From an uncultured Burkholderiales bacterium (lineage in GTDB: Bacteria > Pseudomonadota > Gammaproteobacteria > Burkholderiales > Burkholderiaceae_C): 38,796 nt of DNA. Position numbers and translations under genes: made by a program. Where the stretch lies: positions 1 to 38,796 of the forward strand of contig CAIQBO010000048.1 in assembly GCA_903870145.1 (NCBI GenBank), given 5' to 3'. This document shows, piece by piece, positions 24,023 through 32,766 of this stretch. Each line of letters opens with the position of its first letter. The first letter of the stretch is position 1. Below the pieces are notes generated by a model that was not told the origin of the DNA, did no database searches, and saw only the letters and a list, made by a program, of their open reading frames with translations.

Positions 24023-27000
24023 TTACTCGTACACCACTTCGGCTTTGCCCTGCTCGGCCTGCGCAACCCAACTGGCCAAGGCGGCATCACTTGGAAAAAA
24101 CCGCGCCTGCTCACCCAAGGACAATTCGGCGCAGGCGCCCAAGTGATCGTCTTGTCGCTCAAATTTAAAGCGCACCAGCAAGCCGCGCTGAGACTCGCCT
24201 TGCTCGGTAACGAGACGCTGCGGGGGAAAATCTTTAACCAACCGCGCCACTTCAGGCGCACGGCCATTGACCGCAACGCGCAAATATTTACCAAAGCGGC
24301 AACGCGCCGTTGGCAAGTCCCAGACCTGCTGAATGGCCAAGCGAAAGCCGCCAGCGAATCGGTCAACTTGCATCTTGGCCATGACGATGACGAGCTCATC
24401 TTCTTTGAACACATGGCGGTTCGCATTGAGCATGGCCTCGTCAGCGGTAGCCTCCATGACCGCGCTTTTGTCGTCGAGTTTGAAAAGCGCCAACTTACCG
24501 CGCTGACCATTGATAACTCGAAAATCACTGACGATGCCGGCCAGCAGTTGAGGCTCGCGGCTGTCGATCAGCTCGTCAATTTTGCGACGAGCGAACATGC
24601 GAACTTCGCGTTCAACGGCATCAAACAAATGCCCCGACAAATAAAAACCAAGCGCGGTTTTTTCATGGGTCAGTTGCTCTTTGATGCCCCAGGGCAAGGC
24701 CTGCACCAAGTCGGGCTCCTGCGTGCTCGAGCCGTGGGCGTCCTCCCCCATCATGTCAAACAGGCCACCCTGATTGGCATTGGCAGTGGTGGCCGTGGAG
24801 AACTCAAAGGCTCGGTCGATCGAGGCAGTCAAAGCAGCGCGGTTGCGCTGTAGGGAATCAAACGCGCCAGCTTTGACCAAGGCTTCCACCGTGCGCTTGT
24901 TCAAGCGACTGCGGTCAACGCGCACACAAAAATCGAAGAGGCTGGTGAAAGGCCCACCGTCTTGTCGGGCTTTGACAATGGCCTCAATGGCTTGTTGGCC
25001 GGTGCCCCGGATGGCGCCCAAGCCGTAACGAATGACCTTGTCTGAAACAGGCTCAAACAGGTGAACACCTCGGTTCACATCGGGCGGGTCAAAAGTCAAA
25101 CCAAATTTCAGCGCATCTTCAAACAACACTTTGAGTTTGTCGGTGTCGTCCATTTCGATGCTCATGTTGGCACAGAAAAATTCAACTGTGAAATGGACCT
25201 TGAGCCAACCCGTGTGGTAGGCCAATAAAGAGTAGGCCGCCGCGTGTGATTTATTAAAGCCGTAGCCTGCAAACATCTCCATGAGGTCAAAGACCTCGTC
25301 CGATTTTTGTTCACTCAGGCCATTGCGCTGGGCCCCTTGCTTGAAAATCTCACGGTGCTCGGCCATCTCTTCGGGTTTTTTCTTGCCCATGGCGCGGCGC
25401 AGCAAATCGGCGGCTCCCAAGCTGTAGCCACCCAAGACTTGCGCTGTCTGCATGACCTGCTCTTGGTAGACCATGATGCCGTAGGTCTCGGACAAAACCG
25501 GCTCCACCAAGGGGTGGGGGTATTCCACTTTTTCTCGGCCATGCTTGCGCGCCACAAAACTGGGAATCAGGTCCATGGGGCCTGGGCGATACAAGGCGTT
25601 CAGCGCGATCAAATCTTCCAGACGCGTGGGCTTGGCGTCGCGCAGCATGCCCTGCATGCCGCGACTCTCAAACTGAAACACTGACTCGGTGCGGCCATCG
25701 GCAAACAATTTGTAAGTGGCTGGGTCGGTCAAAGAAATATTTTCAAAGGCGAAATTTTCTTGGCCTTTGTGCCTGCGCGTGATCATGGCGCGTGCCAACT
25801 CCAAGATGGTCAAGGTGGCCAGGCCTAAAAAGTCAAACTTCACCAAGCCAATGGACTCCACGTCGTCTTTGTCGAATTGGCTCACAGTCGAAGTGCTGCC
25901 AGGCTGCTGGTAAAGCGGGCAAAAATCAGTCAGTTTGCCGGGTGCAATCAACACGCCTCCTGCATGCATGCCCACGTTGCGCGTCATGCCCTCGAGCTTT
26001 TGCGCCAAGGCCAGCAAGGTTTTGACTTCATCTTCTTTGGCCAAACGCTCGGCCAAAATGGGCTCGGCTTTGATGGCGCCATCAATGGTGATGTGCTGGC
26101 CCGGCTTGTTGGGTATGAGCTTGCTGATGCCGTCACAAAAGGTGTAACTCATGTCCAGCACGCGGCCCACGTCGCGGATCGCAGCGCGCGCTGCCATGGT
26201 GCCAAACGTGGCAATTTGGCTGACCGCATCGCGGCCATATTTGTCTTTGACGTACTCGATCACCCGGTCTCGGTTGGCCTGGCAAAAGTCGATGTCAAAG
26301 TCAGGCATAGAAACCCGCTCGGGATTCAAAAACCTCTCAAACAGCAAGTTGTATTGCAGCGGGTCCAGGTCCGTGATGTTCAGGGAATAGGCCACCAAAG
26401 AGCCCGCGCCAGAGCCGCGGCCAGGGCCGACGGGGCAGCCATTTTTCTTGGCCCAGTTGATGAAGTCGCCAACGATCAAAAAATAACCAGAAAAGCCCAT
26501 TTTCAAAATGGTATTGATCTCAAATTCCAGTCGCTCGGCGTAACGGGGTCTTTGCTTTTCTCGCTCGGATGAATCAGGGTAGAGATGCACCAAGCGCTCT
26601 TGCAAGCCCGCCACTGAGGACTCACGGAAATAATCTTCAATCGGCATGTGCTGGCCATTGACCAGCGGCGTGGGGTAATCGGGCAATTGCGGTTTGCCCA
26701 ATACCAAACTCAAATTGCAACGCTTGGCTATTTCCAAGGTGTTGGCCAAGGCGCTTGGCACATCGGCGAAAAGCTCGCACATTTCTTGGGCTGATTTGAA
26801 GTATTGATCGCGCGTGAATTTGCGCACACGGCGCTGATTGCCCAGAATTTCGCCTTCAGAAATGCACACCCGCGCTTCGTGTGCTTCGTAATCGTCTTGG
26901 GTTAAAAATTGAATGGGGTGTGTGGCCACCACGGGCAGGCTCAAGCGCGCAGCCAATTTCACAGCGCCCTGCACTTGCGCTTGATCTTCGGCCCGCCCTG

Positions 27001-27508
27001 CGCGCTGCAGTTCCAGATAAAAGCGATGCGGAAAAATAGACGCCAACTGCAATGCAATTTCTGCGGCGCGGGCTTCGTCGCCTTGCACCAAGGCTTGCCC
27101 AATGGGGCCAGCTTGCGCGCCCGAGAACAAAATCAAACCCTCCGACAAGTCTTTGAGCCAAGCCAGTTTGACCACGGCGCTGGTTTTGACCACGTTTTGC
27201 GTCCACGCGCGCGCCAGCAACTCTGACAGGTTCAAATAACCCTGCTGGCTTTGCACCAAGACCAGCACACGCGACAAAGCGAGCGGGTCAACCCCCAGAC
27301 CTTCCAAAAACAACTCGGCCCCCACAATGGGCTGAACGCCTTGGCTGCGGGCAGCTTTGTAGAATTTGATGGCGCCAAACATATTGGCCAAATCGGTGAT
27401 GGCCAAGGCGGGTTGCTGATTTTCAGCGGCGGCTTTGACGACCTCGTCAATGCGGCACGTGGAGTCCACAATCGAGAACTCGGAGTGAAGGCGCAGATGA
27501 ACAAACAT
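24023..27508 (-). CDS. dnaE: DNA polymerase III alpha subunit DnaE
   Basis: The replicative polymerase subunit, 1161 residues against 1160 in E. coli. An N-terminal PHP domain (HLRLHSEFSIVD) is followed by the polymerase domain with catalytic D403 and D405 in PDFDIDF and the GPGRGSGAGS loop near 361-370, then a helix-hairpin-helix region, and an OB domain. QGGLFDMM, around residue 925, resembles a beta-clamp binding motif. The ATG at 27508 lacks a Shine-Dalgarno and has TACAAT six bases upstream, predicting a leaderless mRNA. It converges on tolA and diverges from trhO. Confidence 0.98.
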   Translation of the reverse strand: MFVHLRLHSEFSIVDSTCRIDEVVKAAAENQQPALAITDLANMFGAIKFYKAARSQGVQPIVGAELFLEGLGVDPLALSRVLVLVQSQQGYLNLSELLARAWTQNVVKTSAVVKLAWLKDLSEGLILFSGAQAGPIGQALVQGDEARAAEIALQLASIFPHRFYLELQRAGRAEDQAQVQGAVKLAARLSLPVVATHPIQFLTQDDYEAHEARVCISEGEILGNQRRVRKFTRDQYFKSAQEMCELFADVPSALANTLEIAKRCNLSLVLGKPQLPDYPTPLVNGQHMPIEDYFRESSVAGLQERLVHLYPDSSEREKQRPRYAERLEFEINTILKMGFSGYFLIVGDFINWAKKNGCPVGPGRGSGAGSLVAYSLNITDLDPLQYNLLFERFLNPERVSMPDFDIDFCQANRDRVIEYVKDKYGRDAVSQIATFGTMAARAAIRDVGRVLDMSYTFCDGISKLIPNKPGQHITIDGAIKAEPILAERLAKEDEVKTLLALAQKLEGMTRNVGMHAGGVLIAPGKLTDFCPLYQQPGSTSTVSQFDKDDVESIGLVKFDFLGLATLTILELARAMITRRHKGQENFAFENISLTDPATYKLFADGRTESVFQFESRGMQGMLRDAKPTRLEDLIALNALYRPGPMDLIPSFVARKHGREKVEYPHPLVEPVLSETYGIMVYQEQVMQTAQVLGGYSLGAADLLRRAMGKKKPEEMAEHREIFKQGAQRNGLSEQKSDEVFDLMEMFAGYGFNKSHAAAYSLLAYHTGWLKVHFTVEFFCANMSIEMDDTDKLKVLFEDALKFGLTFDPPDVNRGVHLFEPVSDKVIRYGLGAIRGTGQQAIEAIVKARQDGGPFTSLFDFCVRVDRSRLNKRTVEALVKAGAFDSLQRNRAALTASIDRAFEFSTATTANANQGGLFDMMGEDAHGSSTQEPDLVQALPWGIKEQLTHEKTALGFYLSGHLFDAVEREVRMFARRKIDELIDSREPQLLAGIVSDFRVINGQRGKLALFKLDDKSAVMEATADEAMLNANRHVFKEDELVIVMAKMQVDRFAGGFRLAIQQVWDLPTARCRFGKYLRVAVNGRAPEVARLVKDFPPQRLVTEQGESQRGLLVRFKFERQDDHLGACAELSLGEQARFFPSDAALASWVAQAEQGKAEVVYE

Positions 27509-27514
27509 GGCTTC

Positions 27515-27520
27515 ATTGTA
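27515..27520 (-). promoter_or_regulatory. Candidate -10 of dnaE placing the transcript start at the ATG
   Basis: The minus strand reads TACAAT, then GAAGCC, then the dnaE ATG. A start 7 bases after the hexamer falls on the A of ATG. CTGAAA at 18 bases spacing is a passable -35. Confidence 0.5.
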
Positions 27521-27581
27521 GGAGCCAAGCGCACCGTTTTTCAGAACTGCTGGGCTTGAAAAAAAAGATTATTTGGGCTTT

Positions 27582-27599
27582 TAGCAGCCACCTAGCAGC
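27582..27599. repeat. Tandem TAGCAGC heptamers between dnaE and trhO
   Basis: TAGCAGC occurs at 27582-27588 and 27593-27599, 11 bases start to start, i.e. on the same helix face. They lie between the two divergent -10 candidates at 27515-27520 and 27629-27634. The pair may be a regulator site, or chance. A reverse-complement copy, GCTGCTA, occurs before gabD at 37169-37175. Confidence 0.4.
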
Positions 27600-27628
27600 T
27601 TTTACCTGGCTTGGGGCTCAGGGCTTTC

Positions 27629-27634
27629 TACAAT
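27629..27634 (+). promoter_or_regulatory. Candidate -10 of trhO placing the transcript start at the GTG
   Basis: TACAAT is followed by seven bases and then the GTG start codon at 27642. Normal initiation would give a leaderless mRNA. No good -35 is seen at the usual spacing. Confidence 0.45.
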
Positions 27635-27641
27635 AGCGCCT

Positions 27642-28397
27642 GTGAACAACATCTTGAACATTTCGGCCTACAAATTTGTACCCTTGCCAGACGCCAGTGA
27701 CCTGCGTGAGCGCTTGACTGCGCGTTGCAAAGATTTGGATTTGAAAGGCACTATCTTGCTGGCTGGAGAAGGCATCAATTTGTTTCTGGCTGGCCCAGCG
27801 CAAGCCGTCAGGGCCTTTGTCAGCATGCTGGCGCAAGACAATCGATTTGCCGACATCGTGCCCAAAGAAAGTTGGTCTGAGGACGTGCCTTTCAAGAAAA
27901 TGCTGGTCAAGGTCAAAAACGAAATCATTCGCATGAACCACCCCACCATTCAGCCAGCACAAGGACGTGCGCCGGCCCTGGATGCACACACGGCAAAGCG
28001 TTGGCTAGACCAAGGCCATGATGACGCCGGCAGGCCTGTTGTCACGCTGGACACGCGCAATGATTTTGAAGTCGATGCAGGCACTTTCAAAGGTGCCATC
28101 GATTGGCGTCTGCAAAAGTTCAGCCAATTTCCTGACGCCGTACTGGCCCACAAAAATGAGTTGCAAGACAAGACCGTGATCAGCTTTTGCACCGGTGGCA
28201 TTCGCTGCGAGAAAGCGGCCATCTTCATGCGAGAAGCTGGCCTGCCCCATGTCTATCAACTCGAAGGCGGCATCTTGAAATACTTTGAAGAAACCGGCGG
28301 CGCGCACTACGAAGGTGGCTGCTTCGTATTTGATGAGCGCAGGGCCGTCGGTCAGGACCTCGAGGTTCTCAAGCCCGAGCTCAAGACTTCAACTTAG
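27642..28397 (+). CDS. trhO: tRNA uridine(34) hydroxylase TrhO, short form (rhodanese fold)
   Basis: TrhO makes 5-hydroxyuridine at position 34 of certain tRNAs by an oxygen-dependent reaction. The N-terminal half (about 1-105; [18 protein letters not shown]) is the acylphosphatase-like domain, and the rhodanese domain carries C183 and C189 in [11 protein letters not shown], equivalent to the conserved E. coli pair. The protein ends at 251 residues, just after [12 protein letters not shown], so it lacks the roughly 90-residue Cys-containing tail of E. coli TrhO (350). The start is GTG at 27642. Its 3' end overlaps the convergent flavodoxin-family gene by 17 bases. Confidence 0.92.
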   Translation: MNNILNISAYKFVPLPDASDLRERLTARCKDLDLKGTILLAGEGINLFLAGPAQAVRAFVSMLAQDNRFADIVPKESWSEDVPFKKMLVKVKNEIIRMNHPTIQPAQGRAPALDAHTAKRWLDQGHDDAGRPVVTLDTRNDFEVDAGTFKGAIDWRLQKFSQFPDAVLAHKNELQDKTVISFCTGGIRCEKAAIFMREAGLPHVYQLEGGILKYFEETGGAHYEGGCFVFDERRAVGQDLEVLKPELKTST

Positions 28398-28914
28398 CCG
28401 CGAGTTCTGCCACGCGCTGCCCATAGGCTTTGGCAGTGTCCAAATCACCCTGCGGAATTTCTTCAGCCGAACTGGTCGGGCCTACTTGCGCCATCACACC
28501 GGAGTTAGAACCAATGCGGTTGATGTTGCCGTCATTCATGGCGGGCTGCCCCACCCAGACCATACCTTGTTGCATGGCCAAGGTGATGAAGTATTGAAGC
28601 GTGGACAGCTTGTCGCCACTGAGGTTGGCCGAAACCGTGAAGCCCCCAGCCACTTTGTCTTTCCACGCACCGGTGTACCAACGCTTGGACGATGCATCGG
28701 CAAACTTTTTAAATTGCCACGAAGCCATGCCCATGTAAGTGGGCGAGCCAAAGAGAATGGCATCGGCTGCGTCCAGCGCGGCCCATTGCGATTCAGTGAT
28801 GTTGCCATCCGCGTCAATGGCGATCAATTCGGCATTGGCACCTTGCGCCACCGACTGCGCCACGCGCTGTGTGTGGCCGTAGCCTGAGTGATAAATAACA
28901 ATGGTTTGGGCCAT
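28381..28914 (-). CDS. Flavodoxin/WrbA-like NAD(P)H-dependent oxidoreductase
   Basis: A 177-residue flavodoxin-fold protein. [19 protein letters not shown] near the N-terminus is the phosphate-binding loop for FMN, and [16 protein letters not shown] is the WrbA-like isoalloxazine-contact loop. WrbA-type proteins reduce quinones by two electrons, limiting redox cycling; that activity is inferred. CAGGAG before the ATG at 28914 is a clear ribosome site. It lies 45 bases downstream of the pirin gene on the same strand, so the two probably form an operon under the divergent LysR regulator. Its 3' end overlaps trhO by 17 bases. Confidence 0.92.
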   Translation of the reverse strand: MAQTIVIYHSGYGHTQRVAQSVAQGANAELIAIDADGNITESQWAALDAADAILFGSPTYMGMASWQFKKFADASSKRWYTGAWKDKVAGGFTVSANLSGDKLSTLQYFITLAMQQGMVWVGQPAMNDGNINRIGSNSGVMAQVGPTSSAEEIPQGDLDTAKAYGQRVAELAAKLKS

Positions 28915-28959
28915 GGGAAAACTCCTGGTAGGGTAAAAAAAAGGGTGGGGGAATGTGCT

Positions 28960-29661
28960 TCAAGGCGCCAAATCAAACACCAGCACTTCAGCGTCTTGGC
29001 CTTGCGTCAACGCCAAACTTCTTTCGCCTTGAATCAAAGCAGCGTCACCTGTCTGCAAAAGCACGCCGTTGACATGCAAACTGCCGCGCACCAAATGCAC
29101 ATACGCTTTGCGCGCTGGATTGAGACTCAGCGAAGCAGATTCGTCAGCATCAAGCAGCCCTGCGTAAAGCGCTGCATCGGCTGAAATTTTGACCGCATCC
29201 CCTTCGCCTGCGGCACTGGCCAACAACTGCAAGCGCCCTCTTTTGGAGGCGGCAGGTATGGTTTTTTGCTCGTAACTTGGCGCAATGCCTGAGACATGGG
29301 GCTCAATCCAAATTTGGAAAAAATGCGTGCTCTGCCCTTGCGCGTGATTGAACTCACTGTGCATCACGCCGCTGCCCGCGCTCATGCGCTGCACATCTCC
29401 GGGCGGGATGCCTTTGACGTTGCCCATGCTGTCTTTGTGTGCCAAGTTGCCCGACAAAACGTAGCTGATGATTTCCATATCTTTGTGGCCATGGGTGCCA
29501 AAGCCGGTGCCTGGGGCAATGCGGTCTTCGTTGATCACGCGCAAATTGCCCCAACCCATGAAGGCCGGGTCGTGGTAGCCCGCAAATGAAAAACTGTGGA
29601 AGGATTTGAGCCAACCATGGTCGGCGTAACCTCGTTCGGCCGAACGGCGAATTTGCAGCAT
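28960..29661 (-). CDS. Pirin family protein (YhhW-like)
   Basis: A bicupin of 233 residues. The metal ligands H57, H59, H101 and E103 (THGHKDMEI and VMHSEFN) fall at the numbers known for E. coli YhhW, which has quercetin 2,3-dioxygenase activity in vitro; the physiological substrate is unknown. The ATG at 29661 follows AAAGGAG by six bases, so the TTG two codons earlier is rejected. It is divergent from a LysR regulator and upstream of a WrbA-like gene, a context suggesting a response to quinones, aromatics or other electrophiles. Confidence 0.94.
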   Translation of the reverse strand: MLQIRRSAERGYADHGWLKSFHSFSFAGYHDPAFMGWGNLRVINEDRIAPGTGFGTHGHKDMEIISYVLSGNLAHKDSMGNVKGIPPGDVQRMSAGSGVMHSEFNHAQGQSTHFFQIWIEPHVSGIAPSYEQKTIPAASKRGRLQLLASAAGEGDAVKISADAALYAGLLDADESASLSLNPARKAYVHLVRGSLHVNGVLLQTGDAALIQGERSLALTQGQDAEVLVFDLAP

Positions 29662-29748
29662 GCTCAACTCCTTTACCAGGTTTCAAATGGGAAGTGCTGA
29701 CTTTAAATTTCATTTAATTGATTTTGATGCATTCAATTTGACGTTATC

Positions 29749-29765
29749 ATTCAAAATATTTGAAT
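29749..29765. promoter_or_regulatory. Candidate LysR-type operator (T-N11-A palindrome)
   Basis: ATTCAAA-ATA-TTTGAAT is a perfect 7-base inverted repeat with a 3-base spacer, containing T-N11-A. It lies eight bases before the LysR gene start and within the divergent pirin/LysR region, the usual place for an autoregulatory LysR site. The region around it is very A/T-rich. Confidence 0.55.
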
Positions 29766-29772
29766 CTAAAAG

Positions 29773-30717
29773 ATGTCAACCTCTGCCCGTGATTTATTAA
29801 CCCCTGAAGCCCTGCACATGCTGCTGGCCATCGAGCAAGCGGGCAGCTTTGCCGCAGCGGCGCGCATCTTGGGCCTGGTGCCCAGCGCTTTGACTTACCG
29901 GGTGCGGCAAATTGAGGACGGTCTGGATGTGCTGCTGTTTGACCGAAGCTCGCGCCAAGCCAAGGCCACCGCGGCCGGCAAAGAGTTGCTGCGCGAGGCC
30001 AGCCGCTTGCTCGACGACGTGGAGGCCCTGGCCAACCGCGTCAAACGGGTTGCCACGGGTTGGGAAGCCTCTTTGACGGTGGCCGTGGACAGCATCATCG
30101 CGCGCGCCGTCGTGATGCAATTGTGCGAAGCATTTTTAGCGCAGGATCGGCCCACGCGCCTGCGCATTCGCCATGAAACACTCTCTGGCACCTTGGTGGC
30201 TTTGCGTTCAGGCCAGGCCGACTTGGCGATTGGGGTGTTCCTGCCCCCAGGCAGTGCCGCCGAGATTCACCACCTGCCTTTGGGGCACGTGAATTTTGTC
30301 TACGCCGTAGCGCCCCACCACCCCTTGGCCCGCATGCCTGAGCCCTTGAGTGACGCCTTGATTCAGCAGCACCGCGCCGTGGCCGTGGCCGACTCGGTGC
30401 CGCGTGGCCAAGGCCTGAGCATCGGCCTGCTGGGCGGACAAGATGTGTTCACCGTGCCCGACATGCCAAGCAAACTCGAAGCGCAACTGCGCGGTTTGGG
30501 CGGCGGGTTCTTGGTGGAAAGTTTGGCGCGCCCCTACCTGGATTCGGGCCGATTGGTGGCCAAAAAAGTCGCCCGCCCCTCGCGCATTGCGCAGGTCGAT
30601 TACGCATGGCGCGACCCTGGCCCCGCGGGCCCAGGCAAGGCCCTGCAGTGGTGGTTAGATCAATTAATGCAAGAACGCACGCGTCAAGCATTGCTCCTAC
30701 CCCACCATCGCGTGTAG
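29773..30717 (+). CDS. LysR family transcriptional regulator
   Basis: A 314-residue LysR-type regulator. The winged helix-turn-helix covers about residues 11-68 (GSFAAAARILGLVPSALTYRVRQIE), followed by a linker helix and a periplasmic-binding-like effector domain (SGTLVALRSGQADLAIGV). It is divergent from pirin and the WrbA-like gene and most likely controls them; an inducer cannot be deduced. The ATG at 29773 has no clear Shine-Dalgarno. Its stop codon TAG forms the first bases of the -10-like hexamer for the next gene. Confidence 0.95.
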   Translation: MSTSARDLLTPEALHMLLAIEQAGSFAAAARILGLVPSALTYRVRQIEDGLDVLLFDRSSRQAKATAAGKELLREASRLLDDVEALANRVKRVATGWEASLTVAVDSIIARAVVMQLCEAFLAQDRPTRLRIRHETLSGTLVALRSGQADLAIGVFLPPGSAAEIHHLPLGHVNFVYAVAPHHPLARMPEPLSDALIQQHRAVAVADSVPRGQGLSIGLLGGQDVFTVPDMPSKLEAQLRGLGGGFLVESLARPYLDSGRLVAKKVARPSRIAQVDYAWRDPGPAGPGKALQWWLDQLMQERTRQALLLPHHRV

Positions 30718-30720
30718 AGT
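30715..30720 (+). promoter_or_regulatory. Candidate -10 of the renalase-like gene, built on the LysR stop codon
   Basis: TAGAGT fits TAnnnT; its first three bases are the TAG stop of the LysR gene. Six bases later comes the ATG at 30727. TTGCTC at 30691-30696 (18 bases spacing) is a weak -35. Confidence 0.35.
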
Positions 30721-30726
30721 AGCCCC

Positions 30727-31779
30727 ATGACCAAAAAATTTAAAACCCAACATTTCGCCATCATCGGTGCTGGCATGGCCGGCATCACTTGTGCACGCAC
30801 CTTGGCGCAAGCAGGCCACCGCGTGACGCTCTTTGAGAAGAGCCGTTCAGCTGGGGGGCGAATGGCCACACGCACCTCGGCCTTTGGCAATTTTGACCAT
30901 GGTGCGCAATATTTCACAGTGCGCGATGCACGTTTTGCCAAGGCCTTGGCCACCACGCCCGGCATCTGCAAAGCTTGGAGCGCCAATGCCGTTCAGGTGC
31001 TCGACGCCATGGGCCGCGTGGTCGAGGCTGCACGGCCCAGCCAAGACAAGCATTGGGTCAGCACGCCGGGCATGAACGCGCTGCCCAAGGCTTGGGCTGC
31101 ACCATTGGTGCAAATAGACGCTGTACATTTTGAACACCGCGTACTGGCCATTGAGCGAGACGCACTGAATGCTGCGCAGTGGCAGTTGCAAAGCGAAGAG
31201 CCCGAAGGCGCGCAATCGGTCTTCGGCGGATTTGACCAAGTCTTGCTGGCTTTGCCTTCCAATCAAGCGATAGATTTGCTGCGCAACTCCAACATCCAAT
31301 TGGACAACTTGCAAGCCTTGGAAAATGTTCAAGTCGCCCCCTGCTGGAGCCTCATGGTGGCCTTTCCAAACGCCGTTCAACCTGGCTTGACCACTTTGGG
31401 GCCGCAGTGGAATGCCGCACGCAGCGTGCACCACCGCGTGGCTTGGTTGGCCCGCGAGTCTTCTAAACCTGGGCGCGATCTGGTCGAGCGCTGGACCGTG
31501 CAAGCCAGCGCCGCATGGTCACAAGAGCATTTGGAAGATGCGCCCGAACGCGTACAAGCCAAACTGCTCAAAGCGTTTTCTGAAATCACCGGCATTCGCG
31601 CGACACCGGCGCACAGTGAAGTGCACCGCTGGCGCTATGCGAAAACCTTGCAAACTTTGGGCGCCACGCACATCTTGAGTCGCCAACAAGGCATTGGTTT
31701 GTGCGGCGATTGGTGCATTGGCCACCGGGTCGAAGACGCGTTTGTCTCGGGCCTGGAATTGGCGCTGGCAGCGCTTTAA
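30727..31779 (+). CDS. Renalase-like FAD-dependent oxidoreductase
   Basis: A 350-residue flavoprotein of the amine oxidase superfamily. The FAD-binding Rossmann motif IIGAGMAGITCARTLAQAG is at about 12-30, followed by LFEKSRSAGGRMATR, and DHGAQYFTVRD near 58, which is typical of bacterial renalase-like proteins; GLCGDWCIGHRVEDAFVSG near the end contacts FAD. Bacterial renalases oxidise misreduced beta-NAD(P)H isomers; whether this member does so is unknown. It lies nine bases after the LysR gene on the same strand, and gluQ follows after about 30 bases. Confidence 0.9.
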   Translation: MTKKFKTQHFAIIGAGMAGITCARTLAQAGHRVTLFEKSRSAGGRMATRTSAFGNFDHGAQYFTVRDARFAKALATTPGICKAWSANAVQVLDAMGRVVEAARPSQDKHWVSTPGMNALPKAWAAPLVQIDAVHFEHRVLAIERDALNAAQWQLQSEEPEGAQSVFGGFDQVLLALPSNQAIDLLRNSNIQLDNLQALENVQVAPCWSLMVAFPNAVQPGLTTLGPQWNAARSVHHRVAWLARESSKPGRDLVERWTVQASAAWSQEHLEDAPERVQAKLLKAFSEITGIRATPAHSEVHRWRYAKTLQTLGATHILSRQQGIGLCGDWCIGHRVEDAFVSGLELALAAL

Positions 31780-31808
31780 TTCAATCGCATTGAAGCTCTC
31801 ATTGCGAG

Positions 31809-32756
31809 ATGGGAAACCGGCTGAGCGTGCCAGGTGATCTAACCTCCTACCGCGGCCGCTTTGCGCCCTCGCCCACCGGTGCATTGCACGCAGGCTCTTT
31901 GGTCGCAGCCTTGGCCAGTTGGCTGGATGCACGCGCGCACCAAGGCCAATGGCTTGTCCGCATCGAAGACATTGACACCACGCGCTGCCAACCGGGCGTG
32001 AGCCAAACTATCTTGTCTCAGCTTCATGCATGCGGCTTCACATCGGATGCGCCTGTGCTGTTTCAATCGCACCGAGGCGCCGCATACCAAGCCGCTTTAG
32101 ACCGTTTGGTGGCCCAAGGTTTGGCCTACCCCTGTGCATGCACTCGCAAAGAGATCGAAGAAAGCGCATTGCGTATGCGCCATCAGGCAGCGGTGTATCC
32201 GGGCACTTGCCGCCATGGGTTGAAAGGCAAACCTGCGCGGGCATGGCGATTGAATGTAGGCCAAGTGCGTCAGAACAGTCAGGTTCAATGGCATGACCGC
32301 AGGCTGGGCCAGCAAAGTCAAGATGTGCTGCAAGAAGTGGGCGACTTTGTATTGAAGCGCGCTGATGGGCTTTGGGCCTATCAACTCGCCGTGGTGGTGG
32401 ACGACGCCGCACAAGACATCACGCATGTGGTGCGAGGCCAAGACTTGGCTGATAACACAGCGCGCCAATGGCTGCTGCAAGAAGCGCTTGGCTTGCCGCA
32501 CCCGCTTTACCTGCACACCCCATTGGTCTTGGGTGAAGATGGTGAAAAACTGTCCAAGCAAAATGGCGCTACGGCCTTGTCTTTGCACAACACGCAAGCG
32601 GTTCATGCAGCTTTGAACGCAGCAGCCCGTGTTTTAGGCCTCAGCCAATTGTCAACTGAGGCTTTGACAGATCCTGCACTGCTGAGCCGTGATGGCCTGG
32701 CGCAGTTTTCAGCGCATTGGGGCAAAGAGTGGCAAGCCTTGTACGGCAAGCCCTAA
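31809..32756 (+). CDS. gluQ: Glutamyl-Q tRNA(Asp) synthetase
   Basis: GluQ attaches glutamate to the queuosine base at position 34 of tRNA-Asp, not to the tRNA end. It is a 315-residue truncated class I Glu[16 protein letters not shown] carries the HIGH-like motif, EKLSKQNGA the KMSKS-like motif, and PCACTRKEI with the downstream YPGTC the zinc site. It lacks the anticodon-binding domain of true GluRS, which fits GluQ. Its TAA stop contributes to the -10-like hexamer before trmB, and the trmB ATG follows ten bases later. Confidence 0.96.
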   Translation: MGNRLSVPGDLTSYRGRFAPSPTGALHAGSLVAALASWLDARAHQGQWLVRIEDIDTTRCQPGVSQTILSQLHACGFTSDAPVLFQSHRGAAYQAALDRLVAQGLAYPCACTRKEIEESALRMRHQAAVYPGTCRHGLKGKPARAWRLNVGQVRQNSQVQWHDRRLGQQSQDVLQEVGDFVLKRADGLWAYQLAVVVDDAAQDITHVVRGQDLADNTARQWLLQEALGLPHPLYLHTPLVLGEDGEKLSKQNGATALSLHNTQAVHAALNAAARVLGLSQLSTEALTDPALLSRDGLAQFSAHWGKEWQALYGKP

Positions 32757-32759
32757 AAT
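32754..32759 (+). promoter_or_regulatory. Candidate -10 of trmB, built on the gluQ stop codon
   Basis: TAAAAT starts with the TAA stop of gluQ and lies seven bases before the trmB ATG at 32767. There is no Shine-Dalgarno in between. The spacing would start transcription at the ATG. Confidence 0.4.
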
Positions 32760-32766
32760 CGCAGGC

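Noticed and set aside
25877..26572. Long plus-strand open frame (231 codons) inside dnaE, and similar ones antisense to lysC (133-669), accA (2535-3206), alaS (35868-36374) and cysS (4147-4779)
   Set aside because: All lie opposite strongly supported genes, have no ribosome site or family-like motifs, and are rich in His/Gly/Val/Gln as expected from reading these codons backwards.
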